A stretch of 64,000 nucleotides of DNA. Origin: Corallococcus sp. NCRR (GTDB lineage: Bacteria > Myxococcota > Myxococcia > Myxococcales > Myxococcaceae). The position numbers and the translations under genes were made by a program. The stretch lies in the NCBI RefSeq assembly GCF_026965535.1, contig NZ_CP114039.1, forward strand, positions 3,596,001 through 3,660,000, read 5' to 3'. Of the stretch, positions 44,552 to 53,040 are shown one piece after another. Below the pieces are notes generated by a model that saw only the letters and a list, made by a program, of their open reading frames with translations, was not told the DNA's origin and did not search any database. Position 1 is the stretch's first letter. Each line of letters opens with the position of its first letter.

Positions 44552-46375
44552 ATGACGCTCAGCCTTGCCGCGCGCCTGACCGCGGCCCTCACCGCCGTTG
44601 TCATCACCCTCACCCTGCTGACCGTGACGCTCATGGGGCTCTCGCTGCGCTCGCGCGTGGAGTCCGAGATGGCCTCCGCGCTGACGCGGGACGAGACCCG
44701 CTGGCAGGCGTTGAAGGACCAGGAGTTGCGGGTGCTGGCGGAGCTGGGACGCGTGGCGGCGGCCAACCCCGCGTTCACGGCGGCCTTCGCGGAGGACCAC
44801 TCGGAGACGGACGCCCTGTTGAACGAGCAGCGCACGGTGCTGGGCGTGGACCTGGTGGCGCTGGTGGGCGTGGATGGGACGGTGCTCGCCTCCTCCGGTG
44901 AGCGGACGCTGCCGGGCATCGACAAGGTGGTGCGCCAGCAGGGGCAGGTGCTGCTGCCGGCCACGGGCGTGCCGCTGTTCGCGGTGGCGCAGCCGCTCCA
45001 GTCCAACGGCGTGCCGGTGGGCTTCCTGGTGGTGGGCGCGGAGCTGGGCGGAGAGGACCTGCGGCGGCTGGGCGAGGGGAGCGAGGACCTGGAGGCGCTG
45101 CTGCACGCGGGGCCCCGGCTGGTGGCGAGGTCGGTGCACGCGGTCCAGGCGAAGACGCTGCTGGCCGCGGCGAGCGCGGGCGGGGCGGACGGCGCCGAGG
45201 TGGACGTGGGCGGCGTGAAGCTGCACGTGTCGCGGGTGGAGGTGGGCGAGGGCCTGGAGCTGGTGCTGGCGCGCGGGGCCCAGGCGGAGTGGGCGCGGAT
45301 GCGCGCCACGCTGATGCAGGTGCTGGGGCTGGGGCTGCTCGTGGCGCTGTTGGCGGGCGGGGGCGTGTTCCTGCTGGTGCGCCGGATGATGGCGCCCCTG
45401 GGCGCGCTGACGGCGGCGGCGGCGCGGGTGGTGGCGGAAGGGGACTTCAGCGGCACGTTGGACATCCACTCCCGGGATGAGATTGGCCAGTTGGCCACGT
45501 CCTTCGGGGACATGATGGCGCGGCTGCGCGCGGTGCTGATGGCGCTGAAGAACTCCGCGCAGGAGCTGGAGGCGACGGCGCTGGAGCTGGCGAACTCCGC
45601 GTCGGACCAGAACCTGGCGGTGACGCGGCAGGCGGCGGCGCTGCACCAGACGCAGATCGCCGCGCGGCAGCTCCAGGAGAGCTCGCGGGCGGCGGCGCAC
45701 CGGGCCACGGGCGTGCTGCGCGAGGCGGAGAAGGCGGGCGCGGTGGGGCAGGCGGGCGAGTCCGCGGTGGCGGGCAGCGTGGGCGGGCTCACGCACATCC
45801 GTTCGCAGGTGGAGCGCATCTCCAACACGGTGTCGGAGCTGCGGCAGAGCACGCGGCAGGTGGGCGACATCACCGGCACGGTGAAGGACCTGGCGGACCA
45901 GTCGAACGTGCTGGCGTTGAACGCGGCCATCGAGGCGGCGCGCAGCGGCGAGGCGGGCCGGGCGTTCGCGGTGGTGGCCCGGCAGATGCGCTCGCTGGCG
46001 GACCAGTCCGCGACGGCCACGGCGCGCGTGCAGTCCATCCTCGCCGACATCGGCCGCGCCATCTCCGAGGCGGTGCAGACGAGCGAGGGTGGCACGCGCG
46101 AGGTGGAGGGCGGCCTGGAGCAGGCGCGCGCGGCGGGAGAGAGCCTGCGCGCGCTGGCCGAGGTCATCCAGAACAACAGCGTGTCCGTGAAGAGCATCGC
46201 GGACATGGTGAGCCAGCAGGACGCGGGCATCGCGGAGCTGTTCGCGGCGCTGAGCGACCTGACGCGGCTGGCGGACGAGACGGTGGAGCGCGTGGCCACC
46301 AGCGCCGTGGCCGCCGCGCGCCTCACCACCGCGTCCCACGAGGTCAGCAACATCGTGGGGCAGTACCGCCTGTGA
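44552..46375 (+). CDS. Methyl-accepting chemotaxis protein
   Basis: A 607-residue MCP with a standard plan: N-terminal transmembrane helix (~5-28), an extracytoplasmic sensor region of about 220 residues likely of Cache type (~30-250), a second transmembrane helix (~253-275, L-G-L-G-L-L-V-A-L-L-A-G-G-G-V-F-L-L-V), a HAMP domain (~275-330, with the H-S-R-D-E-I-G-Q-L-A-T-S-F motif) and the cytoplasmic signalling domain with the hairpin tip D-L-A-D-Q-S-N-V-L-A-L-N-A-A-I-E-A-A-R-S-G-E-A-G-R-G-like sequence (A-G-R-A-F-A-V-V-A). It senses an unknown external signal and passes it to a CheA kinase. No che genes are in the window. A TTG two codons upstream is an alternative start. Confidence 0.95.
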   Translation: MTLSLAARLTAALTAVVITLTLLTVTLMGLSLRSRVESEMASALTRDETRWQALKDQELRVLAELGRVAAANPAFTAAFAEDHSETDALLNEQRTVLGVDLVALVGVDGTVLASSGERTLPGIDKVVRQQGQVLLPATGVPLFAVAQPLQSNGVPVGFLVVGAELGGEDLRRLGEGSEDLEALLHAGPRLVARSVHAVQAKTLLAAASAGGADGAEVDVGGVKLHVSRVEVGEGLELVLARGAQAEWARMRATLMQVLGLGLLVALLAGGGVFLLVRRMMAPLGALTAAAARVVAEGDFSGTLDIHSRDEIGQLATSFGDMMARLRAVLMALKNSAQELEATALELANSASDQNLAVTRQAAALHQTQIAARQLQESSRAAAHRATGVLREAEKAGAVGQAGESAVAGSVGGLTHIRSQVERISNTVSELRQSTRQVGDITGTVKDLADQSNVLALNAAIEAARSGEAGRAFAVVARQMRSLADQSATATARVQSILADIGRAISEAVQTSEGGTREVEGGLEQARAAGESLRALAEVIQNNSVSVKSIADMVSQQDAGIAELFAALSDLTRLADETVERVATSAVAAARLTTASHEVSNIVGQYRL

Positions 46376-46398
46376 CGGCGTAGCGCGGCGGTAGCGCC

Positions 46399-46501
46399 CG
46401 CGACGCCGCACGCCGCATCACCCCACGCACGCGGTGACGCCCGGCGTGCCGGAGCCCCGCGCGACGCCGCACGGCGTATCGCCCCACGCGAGCGGTGACG
46501 C
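46399..46501. repeat. Imperfect direct repeat, two 42-base copies
   Basis: Copies at 46399-46440 and 46460-46501 match at 37 of 42 positions by eye, 61 bases apart, in the gap between the chemotaxis gene stop and the SDR stop. The intervening 19 bases are not repeated. Two genes converge here, so it is not a promoter. It could be a transcription-end element or a decayed repeat. Confidence 0.8.
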
Positions 46502-46538
46502 AGGGCACGTCACGGCCCGGCGCGCGGGAGCCCCCGCG

Positions 46539-47303
46539 CTACGCCGCTTCGCCGCCGTCGATGGCGTAGGCCGCGCCGGTGATGGGCGCCGCTGCATCCG
46601 ACGCGAGGAAGAGGCACATCGCGGCCACCTCCTCCGGCTGGATGATGCGGCCCATGGCGCTCATCGCGGCCAGGGCCTCGCGGGCCTGCTCCTCGCTGCG
46701 GCCCGTCGTCTTGGTGATGGCGGCCGTCGCGCCCGCGAACATGTCCGTCTCCACCCAGCCCGGGTTCACGATGTTCACGGTGACGTTCTTGCGCGCGTAC
46801 TCCACCGACAGCGCGCGCGTCAGTCCCAGCAGCGCGTGCTTGGACGCGCAGTACGCGGACGTGTACTTCGCCCCGCGCGTCGCGGTGATGGAGCCGATGT
46901 TGATGACCCGGCCGCCGCCCGCGGACGCCATCGCCGGCATCAGCTCGCGGCACAACAGGAAGGGCGCCGTCACGTTCACGGCCATCACCTTCGCCAGGTC
47001 CGCCGTGGACGTCTTCGTCAGCGGCGCGGACACGGTGATGCCCGCGTTGTTCACCAGCACACGAGGCGTCCCCGCCGCCAGCACCGTCTTGCACGCCGCG
47101 AGCAGCGCGGACTCATCCGCCACGTCCACCGTGAGCGCGCGGATGTGCTCGCCGCCCTCCTTGCGAAGCGCCTCCAGCGACTCCGCCGAGCGCGCCAGCG
47201 CCCAGACGTCATAGCCCTCGCGCGCGAACGCCAGGGACACCGCGCGGCCAATGCCCCGGCTGGCGCCCGTCACCACCACGGACTTCGTCGTCTCGTTCGT
47301 CAT
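46539..47303 (-). CDS. Short-chain dehydrogenase/reductase
   Basis: A 254-residue classical SDR: T-G-A-S-R-G-I-G-R (cofactor), N-N-A-G-I (N-N-A-G), catalytic Ser in N-I-G-S-I, and Y-C-A-S-K. The P-G-W-V-E-T-D-M segment and the final S-D-A-A-A-P-I-T-G-A-A-Y-A-I-D-G-G-E fit the FabG/glucose-dehydrogenase-like group. The ATG at 47303 begins M-T-N-E-T-T-K-S-V-V-V-T-G. The frame extends further but overlaps the divergent gene. Substrate unknown. It converges with the chemotaxis gene across the direct repeat. Confidence 0.93.
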   Translation of the reverse strand: MTNETTKSVVVTGASRGIGRAVSLAFAREGYDVWALARSAESLEALRKEGGEHIRALTVDVADESALLAACKTVLAAGTPRVLVNNAGITVSAPLTKTSTADLAKVMAVNVTAPFLLCRELMPAMASAGGGRVINIGSITATRGAKYTSAYCASKHALLGLTRALSVEYARKNVTVNIVNPGWVETDMFAGATAAITKTTGRSEEQAREALAAMSAMGRIIQPEEVAAMCLFLASDAAAPITGAAYAIDGGEAA

Positions 47304-47420
47304 GGCCGGACAGCATAGGACCGCGCGCGTGGATTCGGACTGCGCGTGCATGGCGAAATGCATCATTCGCGATGCCGGGGGCTCTTCAAGACAACAACCA
47401 CTGCACCGGAGCCCCTGGAT

Positions 47421-48425
47421 ATGAAGTCGCTCAAGCACGGCCTGCTGGCTGCCTCCTGCCTGATGTTCGCGTCCACGTCCGCCCTCGCGGCGGCGCCCAC
47501 CGGCCGCGCCAATCCGCGCCTCATGGGCACGCGCGCCATCGTCGCGTGCGACGCGGTGGAGAAGTCCTGCGGCGTGGCCAGCATCTCCTTCCCCTCGGGC
47601 ATCAGCGGCCTGGTGCCCTATGGCCGTCCGGACGTGGCGGTGGCCACCATGTTCTACCCCTCGGTGGATGACGCCGAGGCGATCATCGCCCGCACCGACG
47701 CGGGCGACACGGCCCAGGCCGCCGTCGACTACGTGTTCACCGTGGATCCGTACGCGGACTACCGCCAACTCGCCGCGGTGAAGCTCAATGCAGACGGTAC
47801 CATCACCGTGGGGCAGCAGACCGGCGCGGAGAGCGCATCGCAGCGCTGCGCCGTGAAGGGCGCGAACTTCGTGGTGCAGGCCAACAACCAGACCACCGCC
47901 ACCATCTGCGACGCCATGGTGCTGGGCTTCCAGAAGGCCACGGGCAGCCTGCCGCAGCGGCTGCTCGCGTCGCTCAAGGCGGGGGCCCGGGTGGGCGGCG
48001 ACAACAACGGCGAGCGCTCCGGTGTCATCCGCGTCTGGAGTTCGGAGAACGAAGCGGTCTTCTACACGAAGGTGCTGGCGGACGCCGTCGTGCACAGCAG
48101 CAGGAACGCGCTGCGGGAGCTGGACGTGGAGATGAACCGCTACCAGGCGGGCGTCGCGGCGCCGTACGCGTCGGACCTCATCCCGCTGGACAAGGAGACG
48201 GCGAAGGTCGTGAAGCGCGTGCTGCACAAGCTCGGGTACTACCAGGGCCGCATGGACGCGACCTGGAACGAGGCCGCGGAAGCAGCGCTGTATGACTTCA
48301 ACTGGAACAACCTGTTCTTCCTCAAGCCCACCGTGGTGGTGGACGGTCAGCGGAAGATCGACGGTCCGCTGGTCAACTCCCTGCGCGACGCGGACCTGGA
48401 AGCGCTCGCGCCCGCGAAACACTGA
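47421..48425 (+). CDS. Secreted DUF1028 (Ntn-hydrolase-like) protein
   Basis: A 334-residue exported protein with a signal peptide (M-K-S-L-K-H-G-L-L-A-A-S-C-L-M-F-A-S-T-S-A-L-A-A). The next ~200 residues follow the DUF1028 pattern: A-R-A-I-V-A-C-D, a long region with A-V-A-T-M-F-Y and G-A-N-F-V-V-Q-A-N-N-Q and a late L-L-A-S-L-K-A-G-A-R-V-G-G-D-N-N-G-E-R-S-G. DUF1028 proteins are likened to Ntn-hydrolases/proteasome subunits. The C-terminal ~80 residues (V-K-R-V-L-H-K-L-G-Y-Y-Q-G-R-M-D) look like a peptidoglycan-binding helix bundle. Start at 47421; CGGAG upstream. Function unknown. Confidence 0.85.
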   Translation: MKSLKHGLLAASCLMFASTSALAAAPTGRANPRLMGTRAIVACDAVEKSCGVASISFPSGISGLVPYGRPDVAVATMFYPSVDDAEAIIARTDAGDTAQAAVDYVFTVDPYADYRQLAAVKLNADGTITVGQQTGAESASQRCAVKGANFVVQANNQTTATICDAMVLGFQKATGSLPQRLLASLKAGARVGGDNNGERSGVIRVWSSENEAVFYTKVLADAVVHSSRNALRELDVEMNRYQAGVAAPYASDLIPLDKETAKVVKRVLHKLGYYQGRMDATWNEAAEAALYDFNWNNLFFLKPTVVVDGQRKIDGPLVNSLRDADLEALAPAKH

Positions 48426-48474
48426 AGCACCGGTGGTTTGACGGCTCCCGCATGGCGACGCCAAGCTCGCCGCC

Positions 48475-49656
48475 ATGCCCCGCGCCGACATCACCGACCT
48501 GTTCCGCATCGACGACCTGCTGTCCGCCGAGGAGAAGGCCGCGCGCGACGCGGTGGCCCGCTTCGTGGACTCGGAGGTGCTGCCCATCATCGGCAAGCAC
48601 TTCCGCGACGGCACCTTCCCCGCGCACCTCATCCCGGGCCTGGCGGAGCTGGGCGTGCTGGGCGCGAACCTCCAGGGCTACGGCTGCGCGGGCATGAACA
48701 CCGTCAGCTATGGCCTGGTGTTGCAGGAGCTGGAGCGCGGTGACTCCGGCCTGCGCAGCTTCGCGTCCGTGCAGGGCTCGCTGTGCATGTTCCCCATCCA
48801 CGCCTATGGCAGCGAGGAGCAGAAGACGCGCTTCCTGCCCGGCATGGCGAAGGGACAGCTCATCGGCTGCTTCGGCCTCACCGAGCCCGACTTCGGCTCC
48901 AACCCCGGCGGCATGCGCGCCCGCGCCCGGAAGGACGGAGACACCTGGGTGCTCAACGGCACCAAGGCCTGGATCACCAACGGCAGCATCGCGGACGTCG
49001 CGGTGGTGTGGGCGAAGACGGACGACGGCGGTCCGGAGTCCGTGCGCGGCTTCCTGGTGGAGAAGGGGATGCCCGGCTTCAGCGCGCGGGAGATTCCCGG
49101 CAAGTTCTCCCTGCGCGCGTCACGCACCAGCGAGCTGTCCTTCCAGGACGTACGCGTGCCGGACCGCAACGTGCTGCCCGGCGTCGTGGGCCTGCGCGGT
49201 CCGCTGTCGTGCCTCAACAACGCGCGAGCGGGCATCGCGTTCGCGGTGACGGGCGCGGCCATCGCATGCTTCGAGGGCGCGCGCGAATACGCGCTGTCCC
49301 GCACGCAGTTCGACGGCAAGTCCATCGCCGGCTACCAGCTCACGCAGGAGAAGCTGGCGGACATGCTCCAGGAGATCGTCAAGGCGCAGTTGCTCGGCCT
49401 GCGGCTCGCGCGCCTCAAGGACGAGGGCAAGAGCAACCCCGTGATGGTGAGCCTGGCCAAGCGCAACAACGTGAAGAGCGCGCTCGACATCGCCCGCGTG
49501 GCCCGGAGCATCTACGGCGCCAACGGCATCACGGACGACTATCCGCCCGTGCGCCACATGCTGAATCTGGAGAGTGTCTTCACCTACGAGGGCACCCACG
49601 AGGTGCACACGCTGGTGCTGGGCAAGGCCATCACCGGCATCGACGCGTTCGGCTGA
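48475..49656 (+). CDS. gcdH: Acyl-CoA dehydrogenase, glutaryl-CoA dehydrogenase-like
   Basis: A 393-residue acyl-CoA dehydrogenase, FAD-dependent. It has L-I-G-C-F-G-L-T-E-P-D-F-G-S-N-P (FAD/CoA-binding motif), G-T-K-A-W-I-T-N-G, and the catalytic Glu in F-T-Y-E-G-T-H-E. The end, H-E-V-H-T-L-V-L-G-K-A-I-T-G-I-D-A-F, and the R-F-V-D-S-E-V-L-P-I-I-G-K-H start match glutaryl-CoA dehydrogenase, which turns glutaryl-CoA to crotonyl-CoA with loss of CO2 in lysine/tryptophan breakdown. The gcdH name is based on those motifs. The gene starts 49 bases after DUF1028 and is followed by a long stem-loop. Confidence 0.88.
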   Translation: MPRADITDLFRIDDLLSAEEKAARDAVARFVDSEVLPIIGKHFRDGTFPAHLIPGLAELGVLGANLQGYGCAGMNTVSYGLVLQELERGDSGLRSFASVQGSLCMFPIHAYGSEEQKTRFLPGMAKGQLIGCFGLTEPDFGSNPGGMRARARKDGDTWVLNGTKAWITNGSIADVAVVWAKTDDGGPESVRGFLVEKGMPGFSAREIPGKFSLRASRTSELSFQDVRVPDRNVLPGVVGLRGPLSCLNNARAGIAFAVTGAAIACFEGAREYALSRTQFDGKSIAGYQLTQEKLADMLQEIVKAQLLGLRLARLKDEGKSNPVMVSLAKRNNVKSALDIARVARSIYGANGITDDYPPVRHMLNLESVFTYEGTHEVHTLVLGKAITGIDAFG

Positions 49657-49686
49657 GGCGAGCGCGGACGTTCGGTGGAAGCCGCG

Positions 49687-49720
49687 CCTCCCCTCACTCC
49701 CGGATGGGAGGGAGGGGAGG
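49687..49720. terminator. Stem-loop terminator after the gcdH-like gene
   Basis: Arms 49687-49701 and 49706-49720 pair over 15 bases with one mismatch around a 4-base loop (GGAT). It lies 30 bases after the gcdH stop and 15 bases before the stop of the converging DUF2058-like gene, so it can serve both. No T-run. Confidence 0.75.
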
Positions 49721-49735
49721 GCACGGGAAGAAACA

Positions 49736-50629
49736 TCAGGACTGGGTGCCGCCTTCGTTGTTCGGCTCGCCAGCGGACTCGGATGACGGCTCGGAGGCGG
49801 TGGCCTCCGCGGACTCGCCGCCCTCCTCGGAACCCTCCGCGGCGGCCTCGGGCTCGTCGGCGACTTCCGGCGCGGTGCCGGAGGCCTCGGCGGCCTGCTG
49901 CGCCTTGAGCTCCTCGTCGTTCATGAAGCCGACGGGGTTCTCCTTGCGGTTGAAGAAGCGCACGGCCTTCTGCGACAGCGCGAACATCTGCTCGGCCGCG
50001 GCGGCGGGCACCAGCGAGTGCTCAATCTGCGCGGGCTCCGGACGCTCCACCACGCCCAGCTCACCGTCCTCCAACTGCTTGGCCTGGGCGGGGCTCAGCT
50101 CCATGCGGCGCAGCTTTCCCTTGCGCGTCATGAAGTAGAACGCCGTCTCGCCTGGCTCCTGGGGCACCTGGGCGCCGAGCACCAGCTCGCGCAGGGCGCG
50201 GTCCAGCTCCACCTGCTTCTTGGACTCGGCGCGCTGGTAGGCCTTGGAGCCCGGCATGGGCGGCAGCTTGGGGATGGGCTTCTCCGCGGGCGCGCCCGGA
50301 CGCGCGTTGGCGCCGAACCCGCCCTGGGGGCCGCCCCGGAAGCCTCCGCCCTGGCGCGGCGGACCACCCGCACCCTGGCGAGGGGGACCTCCGGCGCCAC
50401 GCGGCGGACCACCACCGCCCTCGCGGCGCGGCGGACCTCCGCGGTCATCGCGGCGCGGCGGGCCTCCGGCTGTCCGATTCTCATCACGTCCTGGCCGGGC
50501 AGGCGCGCGTGGAGCGCTCCCCCGGTTGTCCTCCTGGCGCCGTGGCGCCGAGGGCGTGGAGTCGGACTTCTTGGCCTGCTCCTCGGAGACGAGGCCCGCT
50601 TTCAACAACTTGTCTCGCAGGTTCTGCAT
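49736..50629 (-). CDS. DUF2058-like protein with GGPPR/RGG-rich linker
   Basis: A 297-residue soluble protein with three parts. The N-terminus starts M-Q-N-L-R-D-K-L-L-K-A-G-L-V-S-E-E-Q-A-K-K, the conserved opening of the DUF2058/YaiL family. Residues ~50-110 are a Gly/Pro/Arg-rich run with repeated G-G-P-P-R and R-G-G, unlike E. coli YaiL. The next ~120 residues are a YaiL-like core (A-F-Y-F-M-T-R-K-G-K-L-R-R-M-E-L, S-L-V-P-A-A-A-A-E-Q). The last ~60 are acidic. E. coli YaiL is nucleic-acid associated. RGG tracts bind RNA in other proteins, so an RNA role is inferred. Convergent with gcdH. Confidence 0.8.
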   Translation of the reverse strand: MQNLRDKLLKAGLVSEEQAKKSDSTPSAPRRQEDNRGSAPRAPARPGRDENRTAGGPPRRDDRGGPPRREGGGGPPRGAGGPPRQGAGGPPRQGGGFRGGPQGGFGANARPGAPAEKPIPKLPPMPGSKAYQRAESKKQVELDRALRELVLGAQVPQEPGETAFYFMTRKGKLRRMELSPAQAKQLEDGELGVVERPEPAQIEHSLVPAAAAEQMFALSQKAVRFFNRKENPVGFMNDEELKAQQAAEASGTAPEVADEPEAAAEGSEEGGESAEATASEPSSESAGEPNNEGGTQS

Positions 50630-50735
50630 GGGTTGGGCGTTCTATCCCTTGCACGGCCGCACGCAAGCCACCGCTTGCCGCTCCTGTCCCCCCCACGTAA
50701 CTTGCCGCCCCCGCCGTCCCGGTCGTGGAGGTTCC

Positions 50736-51770
50736 GTGAGAAGTCTGACGAAGTCCGCCGCCCTTGCCCTGGTCCTGGCAGCCGCCGGCTGCTCCGACCC
50801 TGTCGACAAGGCGGCCAAGGCCCGCATCTTCTCTCCGGAGGACCCGCCGAAGGTGGTGGCCTCGGCGAAGGAGAAGCTGCCGCCGGAGGATGTCGCGGAC
50901 AACCCCCAGGTGTCCCGCCGCATCCTGGGCATGGACGCCGCGGAGGTGACCGAGCGGCTGGGCCCGCACTTCTTCCAGTCCACCCTCAGCTACGAGTGGG
51001 CCGGCCCCAACGGGAACAACCCCGTGAAGCTCACGGAGACGCGCTCCTTCCGCGCGGGCCCCGGGGGCGTCAACGGCGACTTCCACGGCATCCTGGAGAA
51101 CTCCCGGGACCAGGGCCTGGAGGTGATGCGCGTGAAGGGGCAGGTGTTCGCGCGCAACCGCTACGGCCCGTACCGCCAGCGCCTGCGCGACCGCGGCATG
51201 GCCGAGCGCACCCGCACGGAGCTGACGGGCGCCATCCGCGACTTCGACAGCCTCTTCCAGGGCCGCATCAAGCTCACCCCCGCGGGCACCGTCACCCACG
51301 AGGGGCGCACCGCGTGGAAGTACAACGTGTCCCTGGGCGAGCCCCTGGAGGGCGGTACCCCGCAAAAGCTGCCCGCCGCCTTCACGCCCAAGAACGCGGA
51401 TGAGACGACGAAGCGCCGCGCCAACTTCTTCGCGCACCGGCTGCCGCGCTCGCTGGAGGGCGAGGTGCTGGTGGACGCGGCCACGTCCGTCGTCCTCAAG
51501 GCCCGGCTGGACGGCCGCATCGGCGTGCCCCAGGACAAGACCCCGGAGGCCGCGGAGCTGCGCATGACGCTGGAGTCCAGCCTGACGGAGATTGGCAAGG
51601 ACCCCGGGCTGCAGCCGCCCCAGGACTTCCTGCCGGACGCGGACAAGCCCCAGGGCATCGCGGACGCGCTGGACCACTTCGGCATCCCGCGCAAGAAGGC
51701 TGGCGACTCGACGGCCACCCCGGGCGCCACGCCCGGCGCCGACCCGGAAGACGAGGGCGAGGCGAACTGA
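50736..51770 (+). CDS. Uncharacterised lipoprotein
   Basis: A 344-residue exported lipoprotein with a leader and lipobox A-A-G-C (Cys ~19) followed by S-D-P. The mature part is beta/alpha mixed: an F-F-Q-S-T-L-S-Y-E-W strand, K-L-T-E-T-R-S-F, G-Q-V-F-A-R-N-R-Y-G-P-Y, and an E-G-R-T-A-W-K-Y-N-V-S-L-G strand before L-E-G-E-V-L-V-D-A-A-T-S-V-V-L-K-A. This recalls LolA/LolB-like or MucB-like lipoprotein-carrier folds, but I do not claim the family. A P/T/D-rich C-terminus follows. GTG at 50736 has GGAGG (50727-50731) as ribosome site. Divergent from the DUF2058-like gene. Confidence 0.8.
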   Translation: MRSLTKSAALALVLAAAGCSDPVDKAAKARIFSPEDPPKVVASAKEKLPPEDVADNPQVSRRILGMDAAEVTERLGPHFFQSTLSYEWAGPNGNNPVKLTETRSFRAGPGGVNGDFHGILENSRDQGLEVMRVKGQVFARNRYGPYRQRLRDRGMAERTRTELTGAIRDFDSLFQGRIKLTPAGTVTHEGRTAWKYNVSLGEPLEGGTPQKLPAAFTPKNADETTKRRANFFAHRLPRSLEGEVLVDAATSVVLKARLDGRIGVPQDKTPEAAELRMTLESSLTEIGKDPGLQPPQDFLPDADKPQGIADALDHFGIPRKKAGDSTATPGATPGADPEDEGEAN

Positions 51771-51801
51771 CCCAATCCCGCCGCGCACCGCCAAAGCCTC
51801 C

Positions 51802-51835
51802 CTGGCCGTTGGAAGCCCCACGGTTTCACGGCCAG
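51802..51835 (+). terminator. Hairpin after the lipoprotein gene
   Basis: Arms 51802-51809 and 51828-51835 pair perfectly over 8 bases around an 18-base loop, 31 bases after the lipoprotein stop. No T-run follows. Low confidence. Confidence 0.35.
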
Positions 51836-51985
51836 AGGTTCCCTGAGGCTCGGAAGCGCGCGCGGCCCTCGGGGGCTGTGACGGCCGTGTCCTGCACGGG
51901 CCGCCGCCTCCGCCCGGGCCTCCCCGCAAGTGCCTGACGCGGCTGGGGAATCCCCCTGGCCCTGGCCTTGCTCTGACGGGAGGCC

Positions 51986-52531
51986 ATGTTCCGCTCCGCC
52001 CTCCCCCTGGCGTGTGCCGGGCTCGCACTCCTGGCGACCCCGGCCCTCGCCGAACCCGCCCGCAACCTGGGCATCACCGTCGCGCCGTTGGGGGCCTACG
52101 TGCTCCAGGGCGGCGCGGAGGCGGCGAGCACGGTGGGCTACAGCGCGGGCCTGGGCTGGGCGTACCGCAAGCCGGGGGCGGTGCTGGAGGTGGGCGGCCA
52201 CCTGGCGTCCAGCCGGCACCTGACGGAGGTGACGCCCATCTCCGTGCGCGTGGTGCCCCTGGGGGACACGCGGGTGCGGCCCTTCCTGGGCGTGGGGGCC
52301 AGCATGCTGGTGCCCCACTCACGCCCCCAGCCGGTGGCCCCGGACGCGCTGGGCAGCCGCGTGCTCCAGCTGGGCTTCGAGCTGTGCGGCGGCGTGGGGC
52401 TGGAGCTGGGGGAGAACCTCTTCCTCTCCGCCGAGGCGCGCTACCAGAATTTCTCCGCCAGGGGCTCCCCGTTCTCCGGGGAGCGACAGAACTTGCGCTC
52501 CACGTTCCTGGGTCTGGGGATGCACCTGTAG
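51986..52531 (+). CDS. Outer-membrane beta-barrel protein
   Basis: A 181-residue exported protein: signal peptide (M-F-R-S-A-L-P-L-A-C-A-G-L-A-L-L-A-T-P-A-L-A), then about eight amphipathic strands with alternating hydrophobic residues (G-A-Y-V-L-Q-G-G, A-V-L-E-V-G-G-H-L, V-R-P-F-L-G-V-G-A-S) and a final strand F-L-G-L-G-M-H-L. The size and pattern match an 8-strand OmpA/OmpW-type barrel. Function cannot be stated. GGGAGG lies just upstream of ATG 51986. Next gene on the same strand is 154 bases on. Confidence 0.85.
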   Translation: MFRSALPLACAGLALLATPALAEPARNLGITVAPLGAYVLQGGAEAASTVGYSAGLGWAYRKPGAVLEVGGHLASSRHLTEVTPISVRVVPLGDTRVRPFLGVGASMLVPHSRPQPVAPDALGSRVLQLGFELCGGVGLELGENLFLSAEARYQNFSARGSPFSGERQNLRSTFLGLGMHL

Positions 52532-52685
52532 CTGTAGCGGGTGGGGCGGGTCGCTACAGACTGGCAGCGGCCTGTTGGAAGAAATTTTGACGGCCCTCTT
52601 GCGTCCTCTACAATCCTCGTCGGTTGCGGCCCAGACGCATCTGACATGCTCGGGTGTTCAGGCGTGCACAACGAAGGGAGCGGAG

Positions 52686-53027
52686 ATGGAGCGCAAGGTC
52701 GGAAGTAGCACGTTGACCGCGAAAGAGGTCAAGGCGGCGCTGGAGAAGTCCACCACGCTGACGGCCACGGAGGAGAAGGCCCTGCGCATGCGCCATGGCG
52801 CGGGCGCTCCCAGCAAGAGTGCGCCGCTGCCCCGCGCCGCGGGCGCGAACGCGGAGCTGGCGGACGAGCTGCTCGTCATCGAGATGCAGCTGATGAAGGC
52901 CATGCGCGCGCGCACCGGCCAGACGCGCACCGCGGCCAACGCCTCCAAGGCGCCGGCCCGCGAGGTCGCTCCGGCCAACGCGGCGAAGGACAAGATCGTC
53001 CGCGCGCTGCGCGCCAAGAAGAAGTAG
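52686..53027 (+). CDS. Small basic uncharacterised protein
   Basis: A 113-residue, Lys/Arg/Ala-rich soluble protein, mostly helical, ending A-L-R-A-K-K-K. It has a helical central part (A-N-A-E-L-A-D-E-L-L-V-I-E-M-Q-L-M-K-A-M-R) and basic, disordered flanks. A nucleic-acid-binding role is possible but unproven. ATG at 52686 (M-E-R-K-V-G-S-S-T-L-T) has GGGAG/CGGAG just upstream. The frame is open up to 52575 but the preceding codons look non-coding. It converges with the peptidase gene. No family recognised. Confidence 0.65.
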   Translation: MERKVGSSTLTAKEVKAALEKSTTLTATEEKALRMRHGAGAPSKSAPLPRAAGANAELADELLVIEMQLMKAMRARTGQTRTAANASKAPAREVAPANAAKDKIVRALRAKKK

Positions 53028-53040
53028 GGGGCCGCATCCC

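Noticed and set aside
50220-50520. CRISPR-like or tandem DNA repeat in the GGPPR region
   Set aside because: The periodicity is that of Gly/Pro/Arg codons within one reading frame; there are no conserved spacer/repeat units.
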